Positions 44,615-54,301 of a DNA stretch of 64,000 bases are shown here, one piece after another. The position numbers and the translations under genes were made by a program. The DNA comes from Klebsiella pneumoniae. GTDB lineage: Bacteria > Desulfobacterota > Binatia > UBA12015. The notes beneath the pieces are model-generated. The model saw only the letters and a list, made by a program, of their open reading frames with translations, had not been told where the DNA came from and ran no database searches. The stretch is taken from NCBI GenBank assembly GCA_945872365.1, contig CAMBZJ010000011.1, forward strand, positions 1-64,000, given 5' to 3'. Each line of letters starts with the position of its first letter. The first letter of the stretch is position 1.

Positions 44615-44711
44615 GGGGTGCCGTGGACCTGTAGCCGGCATGGCTGCGGCGAACGGAGCCGGAACGACGCCTCCTTGCGCCGCGGGCGCACCGGGTTCTA
44701 AGGCATCGGTA

Positions 44712-45923
<1,212 letters not shown>

Positions 45924-45962
45924 GCCCGCACCGCGGACGTGCTAGCATCGGGGGGCGTCAGC

Positions 45963-47837
45963 ATGGGACGTCTCTCACGATGGGCGAGTGCGGCCCCGGC
46001 CGCCGTCGCGGCGATCGCGGCCACGCTCCTTTCGGCCTGGGCCACACCTCCGCCCGCGAACGTGGTGAAGCTCGGTGGCGCGATCGAGACGCTCGAAGGC
46101 GGACGCACCCGTGCACGCGCGATCCTCGAGGTGGCACCCGGCTTTCACATCAACGCCCACCGACCCAGGCAGACCTTCCTGATCCCGACCGAACTCACTC
46201 TGGTCGGGGGCTCGTTCGGAGCACCGAGCTACCCGGAACCGGTCGACAAGCGCCTCGCCTTCGCGGGCGAGGAGTCGCTCCTGGTCTACGACGGGACGGT
46301 GCGGATCTCCGCGGAGAGCGATCGCCCTCCCGATGGGCCGGTGTTCGCGAAGCTGCGCTACCAGGCCTGCGACGAAGAGCGCTGCCTCCCCCCCCGGACG
46401 ATCGAAGCCCTGCTCGCCCCGGCGAAGGGCGGACCCGGGGCGGGCACGACGGCCGCGGCGGAGGGGAGCGTCGGCGAACAGGCCAAGGCCCCTGCTCCGA
46501 CCGGAACTCCGGGGGGGATAGAAGGGGACGCAGGCTCCCGGGCCACCGATCGCCAGCCCTGGCTCGCGCGCTGGCTTGCGCGGGCAAGCCTGCCGGCGGC
46601 CGTGGCGATGACCTTCGTGCTGGGCCTCGGCCTGAACCTGACCCCCTGCGTCTATCCGTTGGTCTCGGTGACCGTCGCTTTCTTCGGCCATCAGGCAAGG
46701 CCGGGGCTTCGATCGCTCCCCTTGTCGATCGCCTATGTCGCGGGGATCACCCTCACGTTCGCCCTGCTAGGCACCAGCGCCGCCCTCTTCGGGGGACTCG
46801 TCGGGGCACCATTGCAGCATCCCGTGGTGCCGATCTCCCTCGCCGCCCTGCTGGTGGCGCTCGCCGCGTCGAGTTTCGGGCTCTTCGAGATCCGGGCTCC
46901 TTCCGCCCTCATGGAGCGCTTCGGACGAGCCTCCGGTGGCGTGGCGGGCGCTCTCCTCATGGGGCTCACGATGGGCATCGTCGCCGCGCCCTGCATCGGG
47001 CCGGTGGTTCTCGGGCTGCTGCTCTACGTCGGCGCGAAGCGCGACGCCGTGCTCGGATTCCTGCTCTTCCTCTCGATGGGTCTCGGGATGGGCCTGCCCT
47101 ACGTCTTGCTCGCGGCCGCCGCCGGGTCGATCGGTTCGTTGCCCCGGTCCGGCGAATGGCTGCGCTGGATGAACCGACTCTTCGGCGTGATCCTGCTCGG
47201 GATGGCGCTGTACTTCGTCGCTCCCCTGTTGCCGCCCGGGGTGGCGCGCTTCGCGCTCCCGACCCTGCTCGCGGTAGCCGGACTCTACCTCGGCTTCCTC
47301 GAGCCTTCGGGCCGCAACCTGCGCGGCTTCACCCGGTTGCGGCGCGGCCTCGGCACGGCGGCAATCGCCACCGCCGCCTGGCTCGGGTTGGCGAGCGGTC
47401 TGCGGGCCACGCCCGCAGGTTCCGGTATCCGCTGGGAACCGCTCGCCGTCGACTCGATCGACCGCGCGATCGCGAGCCGGCGACCGACGATCCTCGAGTT
47501 CGGTGCCGAATGGTGCATGCCCTGCGGCTTGATGGAGCGCACGACGTTCGCCGATGCCGAGGTCACACGGGAGGCCGGGCGCTTCAGCATGCTGCAGGCC
47601 GACGTGACGGAGAACTCGCCCGAGAATGAGGCTCTGCTCGGGCGATTCGGCGTGCTCGGCGTGCCGACGGTCATCTTCTTCAACGCGCACGGCGTCGAGG
47701 TCGACCGCGTCGTCGGCTATGTCGATTCGGTCCGCTTCACGGACCTGATGCGCAAGGTGGCCGCTGCACCGGGGGCGCCCGGGGCCAACGAGCGCACCGA
47801 GGCCGCGCCGTCGGACGTAGCGCGGGACCGCAACTGA
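45963..47837 (+). CDS. dsbD: Thiol:disulfide interchange protein DsbD
   Basis: A ~624-residue inner-membrane reductant conduit passing electrons from cytoplasmic thioredoxin to periplasmic thiols. Signal peptide, an N-terminal immunoglobulin-like DsbD-alpha domain with the Cys pair in QACDEERCLPP, about eight membrane helices with the redox cysteines in LNLTPCVYPL and APCIGPVVLG, and a C-terminal thioredoxin-like domain with EWCMPCGLME. All three Cys pairs are present. The TGA overlaps an in-frame CTG of the next gene. Confidence 0.93.
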   Translation: MGRLSRWASAAPAAVAAIAATLLSAWATPPPANVVKLGGAIETLEGGRTRARAILEVAPGFHINAHRPRQTFLIPTELTLVGGSFGAPSYPEPVDKRLAFAGEESLLVYDGTVRISAESDRPPDGPVFAKLRYQACDEERCLPPRTIEALLAPAKGGPGAGTTAAAEGSVGEQAKAPAPTGTPGGIEGDAGSRATDRQPWLARWLARASLPAAVAMTFVLGLGLNLTPCVYPLVSVTVAFFGHQARPGLRSLPLSIAYVAGITLTFALLGTSAALFGGLVGAPLQHPVVPISLAALLVALAASSFGLFEIRAPSALMERFGRASGGVAGALLMGLTMGIVAAPCIGPVVLGLLLYVGAKRDAVLGFLLFLSMGLGMGLPYVLLAAAAGSIGSLPRSGEWLRWMNRLFGVILLGMALYFVAPLLPPGVARFALPTLLAVAGLYLGFLEPSGRNLRGFTRLRRGLGTAAIATAAWLGLASGLRATPAGSGIRWEPLAVDSIDRAIASRRPTILEFGAEWCMPCGLMERTTFADAEVTREAGRFSMLQADVTENSPENEALLGRFGVLGVPTVIFFNAHGVEVDRVVGYVDSVRFTDLMRKVAAAPGAPGANERTEAAPSDVARDRN

Positions 47838-47875
47838 CGTCGCGCGAGCAACTCGCCTGTGCGGACCCGCGGGTC

Positions 47876-49504
47876 GTGGTGGTGTTGGCAGAGCACCTCG
47901 GTCCGCACGGCCTTGCGGCGGATGCGCGGGACCTGCTCACGGAGCGAGAGGGTTGGCCGGAGCCCGACGTCGATCTGCTCGCATCCGGCTTGCGCCTATA
48001 CTTCCGACGCACGCACGACCTCGCGCGACGTACCGTCGAGTTCTCGGTGCCGTTGGTCCGCAACCTCGCGGTCGTGCTCGCCGCAGGCAACGTGCGACCC
48101 TTCGCTTCGTTGCTGAACGTCGGCGCATGGACGCTCGATCGCTCCGACCTCGACGCCCTCACCTCGCACCCCGAGTTCATCGCCTGGTTGCTCGCGCTCG
48201 GCGACCGCCTGCGCACCACGCCCGACGCGACTTTGGCGCCGATCCAGATCGCCGCCTGGTGGTTCGAGCGAAGCGAAGCGGAGCGCGCGGCTTTCACGCG
48301 AGCCGTGCAGCAGTCGACCCGCCCCGATGCGGACTGCCTGCGGACGTTCGCTGCGTCGATCCCTCACCTGCGCGACCTTCGCCACGATCGGCTGCGCCCG
48401 GTGCGCCGGGCCGGATCCGATCGTCGGATTCACGGTACCGGGCTCCTCGTGCCGCCCGCGCTCGAAGCCTTCCCACCGCGACTTGCGGAGGACTTGCGCC
48501 TCGATTCGCTCGCCGCGCTGGAGGCCTTCCATCGCCGCCAGGGCGGCTCATCCGAACCCGCGGTGCGCGAACTTTGCGAATGGCTGCGCGACACCGCACC
48601 GCCGCTCGTCGTCGCTGGCCGTGGCGGAAGGATCCACTGGTCGCGGGAGCGGGCCGACCGATGCGACCTGCTCGCGGATCTGCTGCGGGAAGCCCCGGAA
48701 ACGGCCGTGCGCAGCATGTATCGCGAGCTCGCGATCACCGCCGAGCGCACCACGAGTTTTCTCTCGGCGCTGGTCGCACCGGAGGAACTCGCGCTTACGG
48801 ATCTCGATGCGGCACAGGAAGGCTACGTCTTCATGCACCCTGCGAGCGGACTCCTCGCCTACGACCCCGAGGAACCGGGCATCGAGCGGCTTCGCGGACC
48901 GGGGATTCCCTGGGCCGCCGAGATGCTCGGGGCGCGCTGCCTGCACGAGTGGGCGCATCGCGCGGTGGACTCCGGGTGGGTGCCACGGGTGGTCGGGGAC
49001 GAGCAATGGCGCGAACGCCTCGCGGGGCTCGCCGGCCTGCTCGAAGAGGCGGTCGCGAAGGCGCCGCGCGAGTTGCGCGCGTATGCGCTCGAAGACGGCT
49101 CGCCCGGCTCCACCGGCGCCGGACTCGCCGCGCGCTTCGCGCAGCGGCTGCCCGACCATGCCTCGAACTTACTCGCGGCAGAGTTCTGGAGCCCGGTCGA
49201 GCGCGAAGTCTACGTCGCCCATAACGTGCGGCCGCTCGGGGTGTTCTACCCGCCGCAGGGGGTGTGGAACAAGCTCGTCCGGCACCTCTACGAGATGCAG
49301 TACCTGGCGTTCTCGTCGGTTCCCGATCCGCTGCGTGCCTACGCTTCGATGACCGACCTCGGCGAGGACCTCGACCGGCTCCGCATCGGTCCCGGCGAGT
49401 TCGCCGGACTCGCACGGGCGGCCGCCGAGGTCTGCGAGGTCCACCGGATCGACGATTCCCGGATACGGCGGCGTGGGGGTCGGGAGGCCGGGCCGGGGTG
49501 GTAG
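47876..49504 (+). CDS. Unrecognised protein with HEWAH zincin-like motif
   Basis: A ~542-residue protein of unknown family. It has a largely helical N-terminal half and, at residues 357-361, HEWAH within CLHEWAHRAVDSGWVPR, which fits the HExxH zinc-protease pattern. A later FWSPVEREVYVAHNVRPL could hold a third ligand. No signal peptide or membrane segment is obvious. The frame extends in front of the chosen GTG to a CTG at 47834 that overlaps the DsbD stop, so the true N-terminus may be 14 residues longer. It may be a cytoplasmic metallopeptidase, but this is not proved. Confidence 0.65.
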   Translation: MVVLAEHLGPHGLAADARDLLTEREGWPEPDVDLLASGLRLYFRRTHDLARRTVEFSVPLVRNLAVVLAAGNVRPFASLLNVGAWTLDRSDLDALTSHPEFIAWLLALGDRLRTTPDATLAPIQIAAWWFERSEAERAAFTRAVQQSTRPDADCLRTFAASIPHLRDLRHDRLRPVRRAGSDRRIHGTGLLVPPALEAFPPRLAEDLRLDSLAALEAFHRRQGGSSEPAVRELCEWLRDTAPPLVVAGRGGRIHWSRERADRCDLLADLLREAPETAVRSMYRELAITAERTTSFLSALVAPEELALTDLDAAQEGYVFMHPASGLLAYDPEEPGIERLRGPGIPWAAEMLGARCLHEWAHRAVDSGWVPRVVGDEQWRERLAGLAGLLEEAVAKAPRELRAYALEDGSPGSTGAGLAARFAQRLPDHASNLLAAEFWSPVEREVYVAHNVRPLGVFYPPQGVWNKLVRHLYEMQYLAFSSVPDPLRAYASMTDLGEDLDRLRIGPGEFAGLARAAAEVCEVHRIDDSRIRRRGGREAGPGW

Positions 49505-49555
49505 CCCGCTTGGTCGCCTTGCCGGTCCGGGGGCGGCGTGCGAACGCTTCGCCAT

Positions 49556-49697
49556 GGGAATGGCGGTCATCGGCACGGTAAGGTGGGGCACGGCCCTCGC
49601 GATCACCGGGGAGATGTGCCGTCTGCTATCCGAAGGGAAGTCGCCTCGCGAGGCGATGATCGATCTCATGACGCGATCGTTGAAGGCGGGGTTCTGA
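49556..49697 (+). pseudogene. C-terminal remnant of glycerol-3-phosphate dehydrogenase (gpsA)
   Basis: One frame ends in LAITGEMCRLLSEGKSPREA followed by MIDLMTRSLKAGF and a stop, the usual GpsA C-terminus. The catalytic and cofactor domains are absent, with no start site of its own upstream. It lies between the HEWAH gene and the zinc-finger gene. Confidence 0.6.
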
Positions 49698-49741
49698 GCC
49701 GCCAACGCGTCCCGGCAAGTCTCGAAGGAGCGAAATCGAAG

Positions 49742-50053
49742 ATGGCAAGCAAGGGAAACTGCAAGGCCGAGGGTTGCGAGAAGGACACCGTGGGCAAGGG
49801 CTATTGCTCGCGCCACTACAAGGAGTGGCGCCAGGGCACGTTGCCCAAGGCCCGCTACGCGACGTGCAAGACGGCGGGTTGTCGCAAGAAGCAGACGGCA
49901 TTCGCGCACTGCGAGGAGCACCAGAAGAAGAAGGCGGCGCCTCCGGTCGAGGCTGCCGCAGCGGCAACGCCGACGCCTGCGGCTGAGGCCCCTGCGGCTG
50001 AGGCGCCTGCGGCTGAGGCCCCCGCGGCCGAGGCCCCGGCCGCCGAGGGCTGA
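49742..50053 (+). CDS. Small double zinc-finger protein with Ala/Pro/Glu repeat tail ('vegetative protein' type)
   Basis: A 103-residue protein. Two similar halves each have a Cys-x4-Cys pair followed by Cys-x2-His: CKAEGC with YCSRH, and CKTAGC with HCEEH, consistent with two small zinc modules. A Lys-rich hinge leads to a tail of repeated Ala-Glu-Ala-Pro-Ala units. Resembles small proteins annotated as 'vegetative protein' in myxobacteria. AAGGAG lies upstream of the ATG. Nucleic-acid binding is inferred from charge and zinc modules. Confidence 0.7.
   Translation: MASKGNCKAEGCEKDTVGKGYCSRHYKEWRQGTLPKARYATCKTAGCRKKQTAFAHCEEHQKKKAAPPVEAAAAATPTPAAEAPAAEAPAAEAPAAEAPAAEG
49978..50050 (+). repeat. 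15-bp repeat coding Ala-Glu-Ala-Pro-Ala units
   Basis: About five imperfect 15-bp units (GCGGCTGAGGCCCCT-like) form the 3' end of the zinc-finger gene, giving a low-complexity tail. Unit number could vary in frame between strains. Confidence 0.75.
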
Positions 50054-50138
50054 ACTCTCGAGCACGCGACGTCGAGGGTTCCTGATCGCGGTCGACCGCC
50101 CGGCCGGCTCCCCCGACCCCGAGCAGTCGCACCCCCGG

Positions 50139-50167
50139 TTGACAGCCCGGGGGTCGGCATGGTTGCA
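50139..50167 (+). promoter_or_regulatory. Possible promoter -35 element before rpmH
   Basis: An exact TTGACA lies at 50139-50144, 86 bases before rpmH. The hexamer at the right distance is a poor -10 match, so this is tentative. Confidence 0.25.
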
Positions 50168-50229
50168 ACCGGATTGGCCTTCAAGACGGCTTTCGCGGTC
50201 GGGGCTCCATCGAACAACGGGCGGTTTAG

Positions 50230-50388
50230 ATGAAACGGACCTACCAGCCGAGCAATCGGCGTCGGAAGCGCGTTCACGGCTTCCTCGCGAGGATGGCGAG
50301 CCCGACGGGACGCCAAGTGATCAAGCGTCGGCGGCGCAAGGGCCGCAAGCGTTTGACCGTCTCGATTCCGGGCAAGCAGCCCGGCTGA
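50230..50388 (+). CDS. rpmH: 50S ribosomal protein L34
   Basis: A 52-residue basic ribosomal protein beginning [14 protein letters not shown] with [20 protein letters not shown] and [10 protein letters not shown], all typical of L34. It is slightly extended at the C-terminus. The gene is too short to stand out among longer frames but is unmistakable. It opens the rpmH-rnpA-yidD-yidC block near the replication origin. Confidence 0.98.
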   Translation: MKRTYQPSNRRRKRVHGFLARMASPTGRQVIKRRRRKGRKRLTVSIPGKQPG

Positions 50389-50453
50389 GCCTTACGGGGA
50401 AATCCGCTCGTCCTGGTGCCGCGGGCCCCGGGGCGTGGACCCCATGTGCTCCG

Positions 50454-50870
50454 GTGGCGTGCTTGCAGAACCTTCCAAAGCTCGCTCGCGTCCGACGCCG
50501 GAAGGATTTTCTCGCGATTCAGTCCAGGGCTCGGCGCCACCCGACGCGCCACTTTCTGGTTCTGGTCGCCCGGGACGGCTCCCCGGCCGCGCGCTTGGGG
50601 ATCACCGTGACCCGCAAGGTCGGGAACTCGGTCGCCCGAAACCACATCAAGCGACGCGTCCGTGAAGCCTTTCGTCGCCGGCGCGACCAGCTACCCGGGG
50701 GATATTCTCTCGTCGTGATCGCACGCGACGGCTCGCCCGGCCTCGATGCCCTCGCGACCGCACTGGAACTGGGCCCGGTCTTCGATCGGTTGAACCCCTC
50801 GGTCAGCGGCCCGGCACCGGAACCGACCTCCGGCTTGCCCGCGCGCCCGGAATCGGCTCTGGATCGGTGA
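50454..50870 (+). CDS. rnpA: Ribonuclease P protein component
   Basis: The protein cofactor of RNase P, which removes 5' leaders from tRNA precursors. Core motifs are [38 protein letters not shown], the latter being the RNA-binding helix, and [12 protein letters not shown] Pro-rich C-terminal tail of about 30 residues is extra. Start is GTG 50454 or TTG 50463; both lack a clear ribosome-binding site. The TGA overlaps the GTG of yidD. Confidence 0.93.
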   Translation: MACLQNLPKLARVRRRKDFLAIQSRARRHPTRHFLVLVARDGSPAARLGITVTRKVGNSVARNHIKRRVREAFRRRRDQLPGGYSLVVIARDGSPGLDALATALELGPVFDRLNPSVSGPAPEPTSGLPARPESALDR

Positions 50871-51154
50871 TCGCCTCCTTGCACCGAATCGCCCAAGGGC
50901 TCGACCAGGCGACTGGCGTCCTGCTGCGAGCACTCGTGCGCCTCTACCAGCTGACGCTGTCACCGGTCCTCGGGCCTCATTGCCGCTTCCAGCCGACGTG
51001 CTCGTCCTTTGCTCGCGAGGCCATCGGGCGCCACGGTGCAGTCATCGGCACGGCCCTCGGGTTGCGCCGTCTCGCCCGCTGCCATCCCTTTCACCCGGGG
51101 GGTTTCGACCCGGTCCCCGGAGCGACGCACGCCCGAGCGCGGAGAACCAACTGA
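50867..51154 (+). CDS. yidD: Membrane protein insertion efficiency factor YidD
   Basis: A 95-residue protein with the signature [20 protein letters not shown], then AIGRHG and [13 protein letters not shown]. It supports YidC-dependent insertion of membrane proteins. The GTG start overlaps the rnpA stop and its stop lies one base before the yidC ATG. Confidence 0.95.
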   Translation: MIASLHRIAQGLDQATGVLLRALVRLYQLTLSPVLGPHCRFQPTCSSFAREAIGRHGAVIGTALGLRRLARCHPFHPGGFDPVPGATHARARRTN

Positions 51155-51155
51155 C

Positions 51156-52841
51156 ATGGACCGCCGAACCCTTCTCTTCATCACGATCTCGGTCGGCATC
51201 ATTCTCGCCTATCAGGAACTGGTTCTGAAGCGCCTGATGCCGCCTGAGCCGGGGGCGGGGCAGACCCAGTCAGCCCCCGCCACGACCGGTGAACGCAGTG
51301 GCGAGCCGACTCTCCCCGCGGAGCGCGAGAACGTGGCACCGAACACGAATCCAGGCGCGGCCGGGTCATCGGCCAGCGGCGAGCGGCCCGGCGAGCGGCC
51401 GCAGGGCAGCACTGTGACGATCGAGACCGACCTCTACACGGCGGTTCTCGAAACGGCGGGTGGCCGCATCCGCAGCTACACCCTCAAGCAGTTCCGCGCG
51501 ACGAACGCGCCCGACAGTCCGGCGCTCGAGTTGGTCGTCCCGGGAAGCGAGTCGGAACTCCCGATGGGCCTCGAGATCCGCGGCGCGAGCAAGTGGTCCG
51601 ACGTGCAGGCGGTCTATGCCTCGGATGCGGGCGATCGGAAGATTTCCGGCACCGAGGAAACGCTCGTCGAATTGAAGGCGGATCTCGGCGGTCAGCCGAT
51701 CCTCAAGCGGCTCCGGTTCCGCGCCAACGCCTACCCGATCGAGCTGCACGTCGAGACTCCGCCGGCGTCGGCACTGGCTCCCGAACTCACCGCAGCCGGC
51801 CCCGACGGGCAGCCGCCCGGGATCGGTCTCGTCTGGAGCAAATCGATCAACAAGACGAAGGACGCCGGTGGGGTGTTCGAGGGCGCCGCCTCCCTGGTGG
51901 ACGGCAAGCTGGTCCAGACGGCTCCGACCGCGCTCTCCACACCGCAGAACCTGAGCGGCACGATCGGCTGGTCGGGCTTCGAGGACCACTACTTCCTGTC
52001 CGCCGCGGCCCCCGCACACGCGACTCAGGTCGCCTTGCGCAGCCGTGGCGATGCGATTGAAGCGCGCATCATCACGCCGCGCGCCGGTTCGGGTGTGGTG
52101 TCTTCCGACTACACGCTGTTCATGGGCCCCAAGGAGAGCGCGGTTCTGGAAGCGGCCGGCCACGACTTCGTGCGCGGCCTCAATCTGGGCTGGTTCGGGC
52201 CGATCTCGCTGTTCCTTCTGAAGATCATGAACCTGTCGCACCGCATCACCCGGAACTACGGGATCGACATCATCCTGCTCACGATCCTCGTGAAGATCGC
52301 CTTCTGGCCTCTCACGAAGAAGAGCTTCCAGTCGATGCGCGAGATGCAGCGCCTCCAGCCGGAGATGCAGCGGCTGCGCGAGAAGTACAAGGACGACCCG
52401 AAGCAGCTCAACAACGAGGTCATGGAACTCTACAAACGGCACAAGGTGAACCCGGTCGGGGGTTGCCTGCCGATGGTGCTCCAGATCCCCGTGTTTTTTG
52501 GCCTCTACCAGGCGCTCTCGAGCACCATCCAGCTGCGACATGCTCCCTTCATGCTTTGGGTTCACGATCTTTCGGCCCCGGAGCGGCTTCCGATTCTCGG
52601 CTGGGGAATTCCGGTATTGACGATCCTCCTCGGGATCACGATGTTCCTGCAGCAACGCATGGCCCCACCGGCAGGCGATCCCGCGCAGCAGCGGGTGATG
52701 ATGTTCATGCCGCTCGTCTTCACCTACATGTTCATCGGCTTTCCCGCGGGGCTGACCCTCTACTGGATCACGAACAACCTCCTCACGATCGCCCAGCAAT
52801 ACTTCGTCATGCGATCGAATCCGCCAGTCGCGACGGCCTGA
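51156..52841 (+). CDS. yidC: Membrane protein insertase YidC
   Basis: A 561-residue insertase. N-terminal transmembrane helix (LLFITISVGIILAYQ), a large periplasmic beta domain (~60-350), then five C-terminal helices with GIDIILLTILVKIAFWPLT, the charged cytoplasmic loop MREMQRLQPEMQRLREKYKD, CLPMVLQIPVFFGLY and ITNNLLTIAQQYFVMR. The large periplasmic domain is the Gram-negative form, supporting a two-membrane organism. Immediately follows yidD. Confidence 0.97.
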   Translation: MDRRTLLFITISVGIILAYQELVLKRLMPPEPGAGQTQSAPATTGERSGEPTLPAERENVAPNTNPGAAGSSASGERPGERPQGSTVTIETDLYTAVLETAGGRIRSYTLKQFRATNAPDSPALELVVPGSESELPMGLEIRGASKWSDVQAVYASDAGDRKISGTEETLVELKADLGGQPILKRLRFRANAYPIELHVETPPASALAPELTAAGPDGQPPGIGLVWSKSINKTKDAGGVFEGAASLVDGKLVQTAPTALSTPQNLSGTIGWSGFEDHYFLSAAAPAHATQVALRSRGDAIEARIITPRAGSGVVSSDYTLFMGPKESAVLEAAGHDFVRGLNLGWFGPISLFLLKIMNLSHRITRNYGIDIILLTILVKIAFWPLTKKSFQSMREMQRLQPEMQRLREKYKDDPKQLNNEVMELYKRHKVNPVGGCLPMVLQIPVFFGLYQALSSTIQLRHAPFMLWVHDLSAPERLPILGWGIPVLTILLGITMFLQQRMAPPAGDPAQQRVMMFMPLVFTYMFIGFPAGLTLYWITNNLLTIAQQYFVMRSNPPVATA

Positions 52842-52895
52842 GCCCGCCGAAGGGGCTGGTCCGCAGCGCGCCGGCGGCTTTGATCGGAAACTTCC

Positions 52896-54290
52896 GTGGC
52901 CTACGTCGAGGACACGATCGCAGCCGTCGCCACCGCACCGGGCCCCGGGGCGATCGCGATCGTTCGGCTGAGCGGCCCGCAAGCCTTCGCCCTTAGTCGG
53001 AAGGTCTGCATCAAACCGGACGGCTCCCCGGTCGACTTCGCGGGATCGCACCGCGCCCGGCTCGCCCATGTCGTCGATCCGTCGAGCCGGCGCGTGATCG
53101 ACCAGGTGCTCCTCCTGCCGATGCGCGGGCCTCGTTCCTACACCGGTGAGGACTCCGTCGAACTCCACTGTCACGGCGGCGATCTGGTACCCAGACTCGT
53201 TCTGGGAAGCCTGTTGCGAGCCGGGGCGCGGCCAGCCCGCCCAGGCGAATTCACGGAGCGCGCCTTCCTCAACGGCAAGATCGACCTCTGCCAGGCCGAA
53301 GCCGTCGCCGAACTTGTCCGGGCCTCGAGCGAGGCCGCCGCGGAACTTGCCCAAAGCCACCTAGAGGGCCGGTTGTCGGACTCGATCCAAAAGGTCCGGG
53401 ACCGTCTCCTCGATGCGCGCTGTCTCGTCGAGGCGCACCTGGATTTTCCTGAGGACGACATCCCGGTTGACGTGATCGCGAGCATGGATGGCAGTCTGGA
53501 GGACGCCAGGTCCGCAGTGAAGGAACTGCTCTCGACCTATGACCGAGGTCGACTGGTCCGCGACGGTGCGCGGGTGGTTCTGCTCGGAAGGCCCAACGTC
53601 GGGAAGTCGTCGTTGCTGAACTCGCTGCTCGGTCGGAACCGGGCTCTGGTGAGCCGCGAGCCGGGGACGACCCGCGACTTCCTGGAGGAGTCGCTGACGC
53701 TTGGCGACGGACTGCGGATTATTCTGGTCGACACAGCGGGACTGCGCGAGTCCGAGAGCGAAGTCGAGAGGGCCGGGATCGAGCAGACCCGTCAACTCGC
53801 TCTCTCGTCCGACGCCGCGATCGCCCTATTCGATGGATCCACGCGGCTGTCACCCGAGGATCGGGAGGTTTCGGCGATCGCCCGCAGCCTCGCCGCCCGA
53901 GGGGTGCCGATCCTGGCGGTCCGAAACAAGGCGGATCTCCCTCCGTCGCCCTGGCTCTTTGCCGATCTGGAAGCGGACGAAGGGGCGACGGTCGAGGTCT
54001 CCGCAATGACCGGGCAGGGTCTCCCAGAGCTTTGCTGCTCCCTCGAGCATGCGCTAGCGGCGCATGACGGCGACAGTTCGCGGGAGCGGCCGGTCATCTG
54101 CTTGGAAAGACACAGGAGCGCGCTCGAGCGAGCTGCCGAGGCCCTGCGGGAGATTTCCTCGGACCAGGAGTTGGAAGTCGTCGCGCAGGGCCTTCAACGG
54201 GCGGCTTTCGAGTTGGAGTCGATCCTCGGTCATGCAACCACCGAAGAGGTGCTCGACCGGATCTTCGAGCGGTTCTGCATCGGGAAGTGA
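52896..54290 (+). CDS. mnmE: tRNA uridine-5-carboxymethylaminomethyl modification GTPase
   Basis: With MnmG, modifies the wobble uridine of several tRNAs. N-terminal tetrahydrofolate-binding domain, with [12 protein letters not shown], a helical domain, and an inserted G domain with [16 protein letters not shown] and NKAD. It ends in the conserved FCIGK with the essential Cys. Length 464 is standard. Start is GTG 52896. No jag gene lies between yidC and mnmE. The TGA shares GTGA with an in-frame GTG of mnmG. Confidence 0.97.
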   Translation: MAYVEDTIAAVATAPGPGAIAIVRLSGPQAFALSRKVCIKPDGSPVDFAGSHRARLAHVVDPSSRRVIDQVLLLPMRGPRSYTGEDSVELHCHGGDLVPRLVLGSLLRAGARPARPGEFTERAFLNGKIDLCQAEAVAELVRASSEAAAELAQSHLEGRLSDSIQKVRDRLLDARCLVEAHLDFPEDDIPVDVIASMDGSLEDARSAVKELLSTYDRGRLVRDGARVVLLGRPNVGKSSLLNSLLGRNRALVSREPGTTRDFLEESLTLGDGLRIILVDTAGLRESESEVERAGIEQTRQLALSSDAAIALFDGSTRLSPEDREVSAIARSLAARGVPILAVRNKADLPPSPWLFADLEADEGATVEVSAMTGQGLPELCCSLEHALAAHDGDSSRERPVICLERHRSALERAAEALREISSDQELEVVAQGLQRAAFELESILGHATTEEVLDRIFERFCIGK

Positions 54291-54301
54291 TCCAGGACGA
54301 G

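Noticed and set aside
44640-44711. FMN riboswitch before the riboflavin gene
   Set aside because: The space between the CobW remnant and the start is under 100 bases and has none of the RFN element core sequences.
50054-50229. Replication origin beside rpmH
   Set aside because: No dnaA gene and no TTATCCACA-type DnaA boxes were seen in the 176-base gap. The origin is probably near but not shown here.
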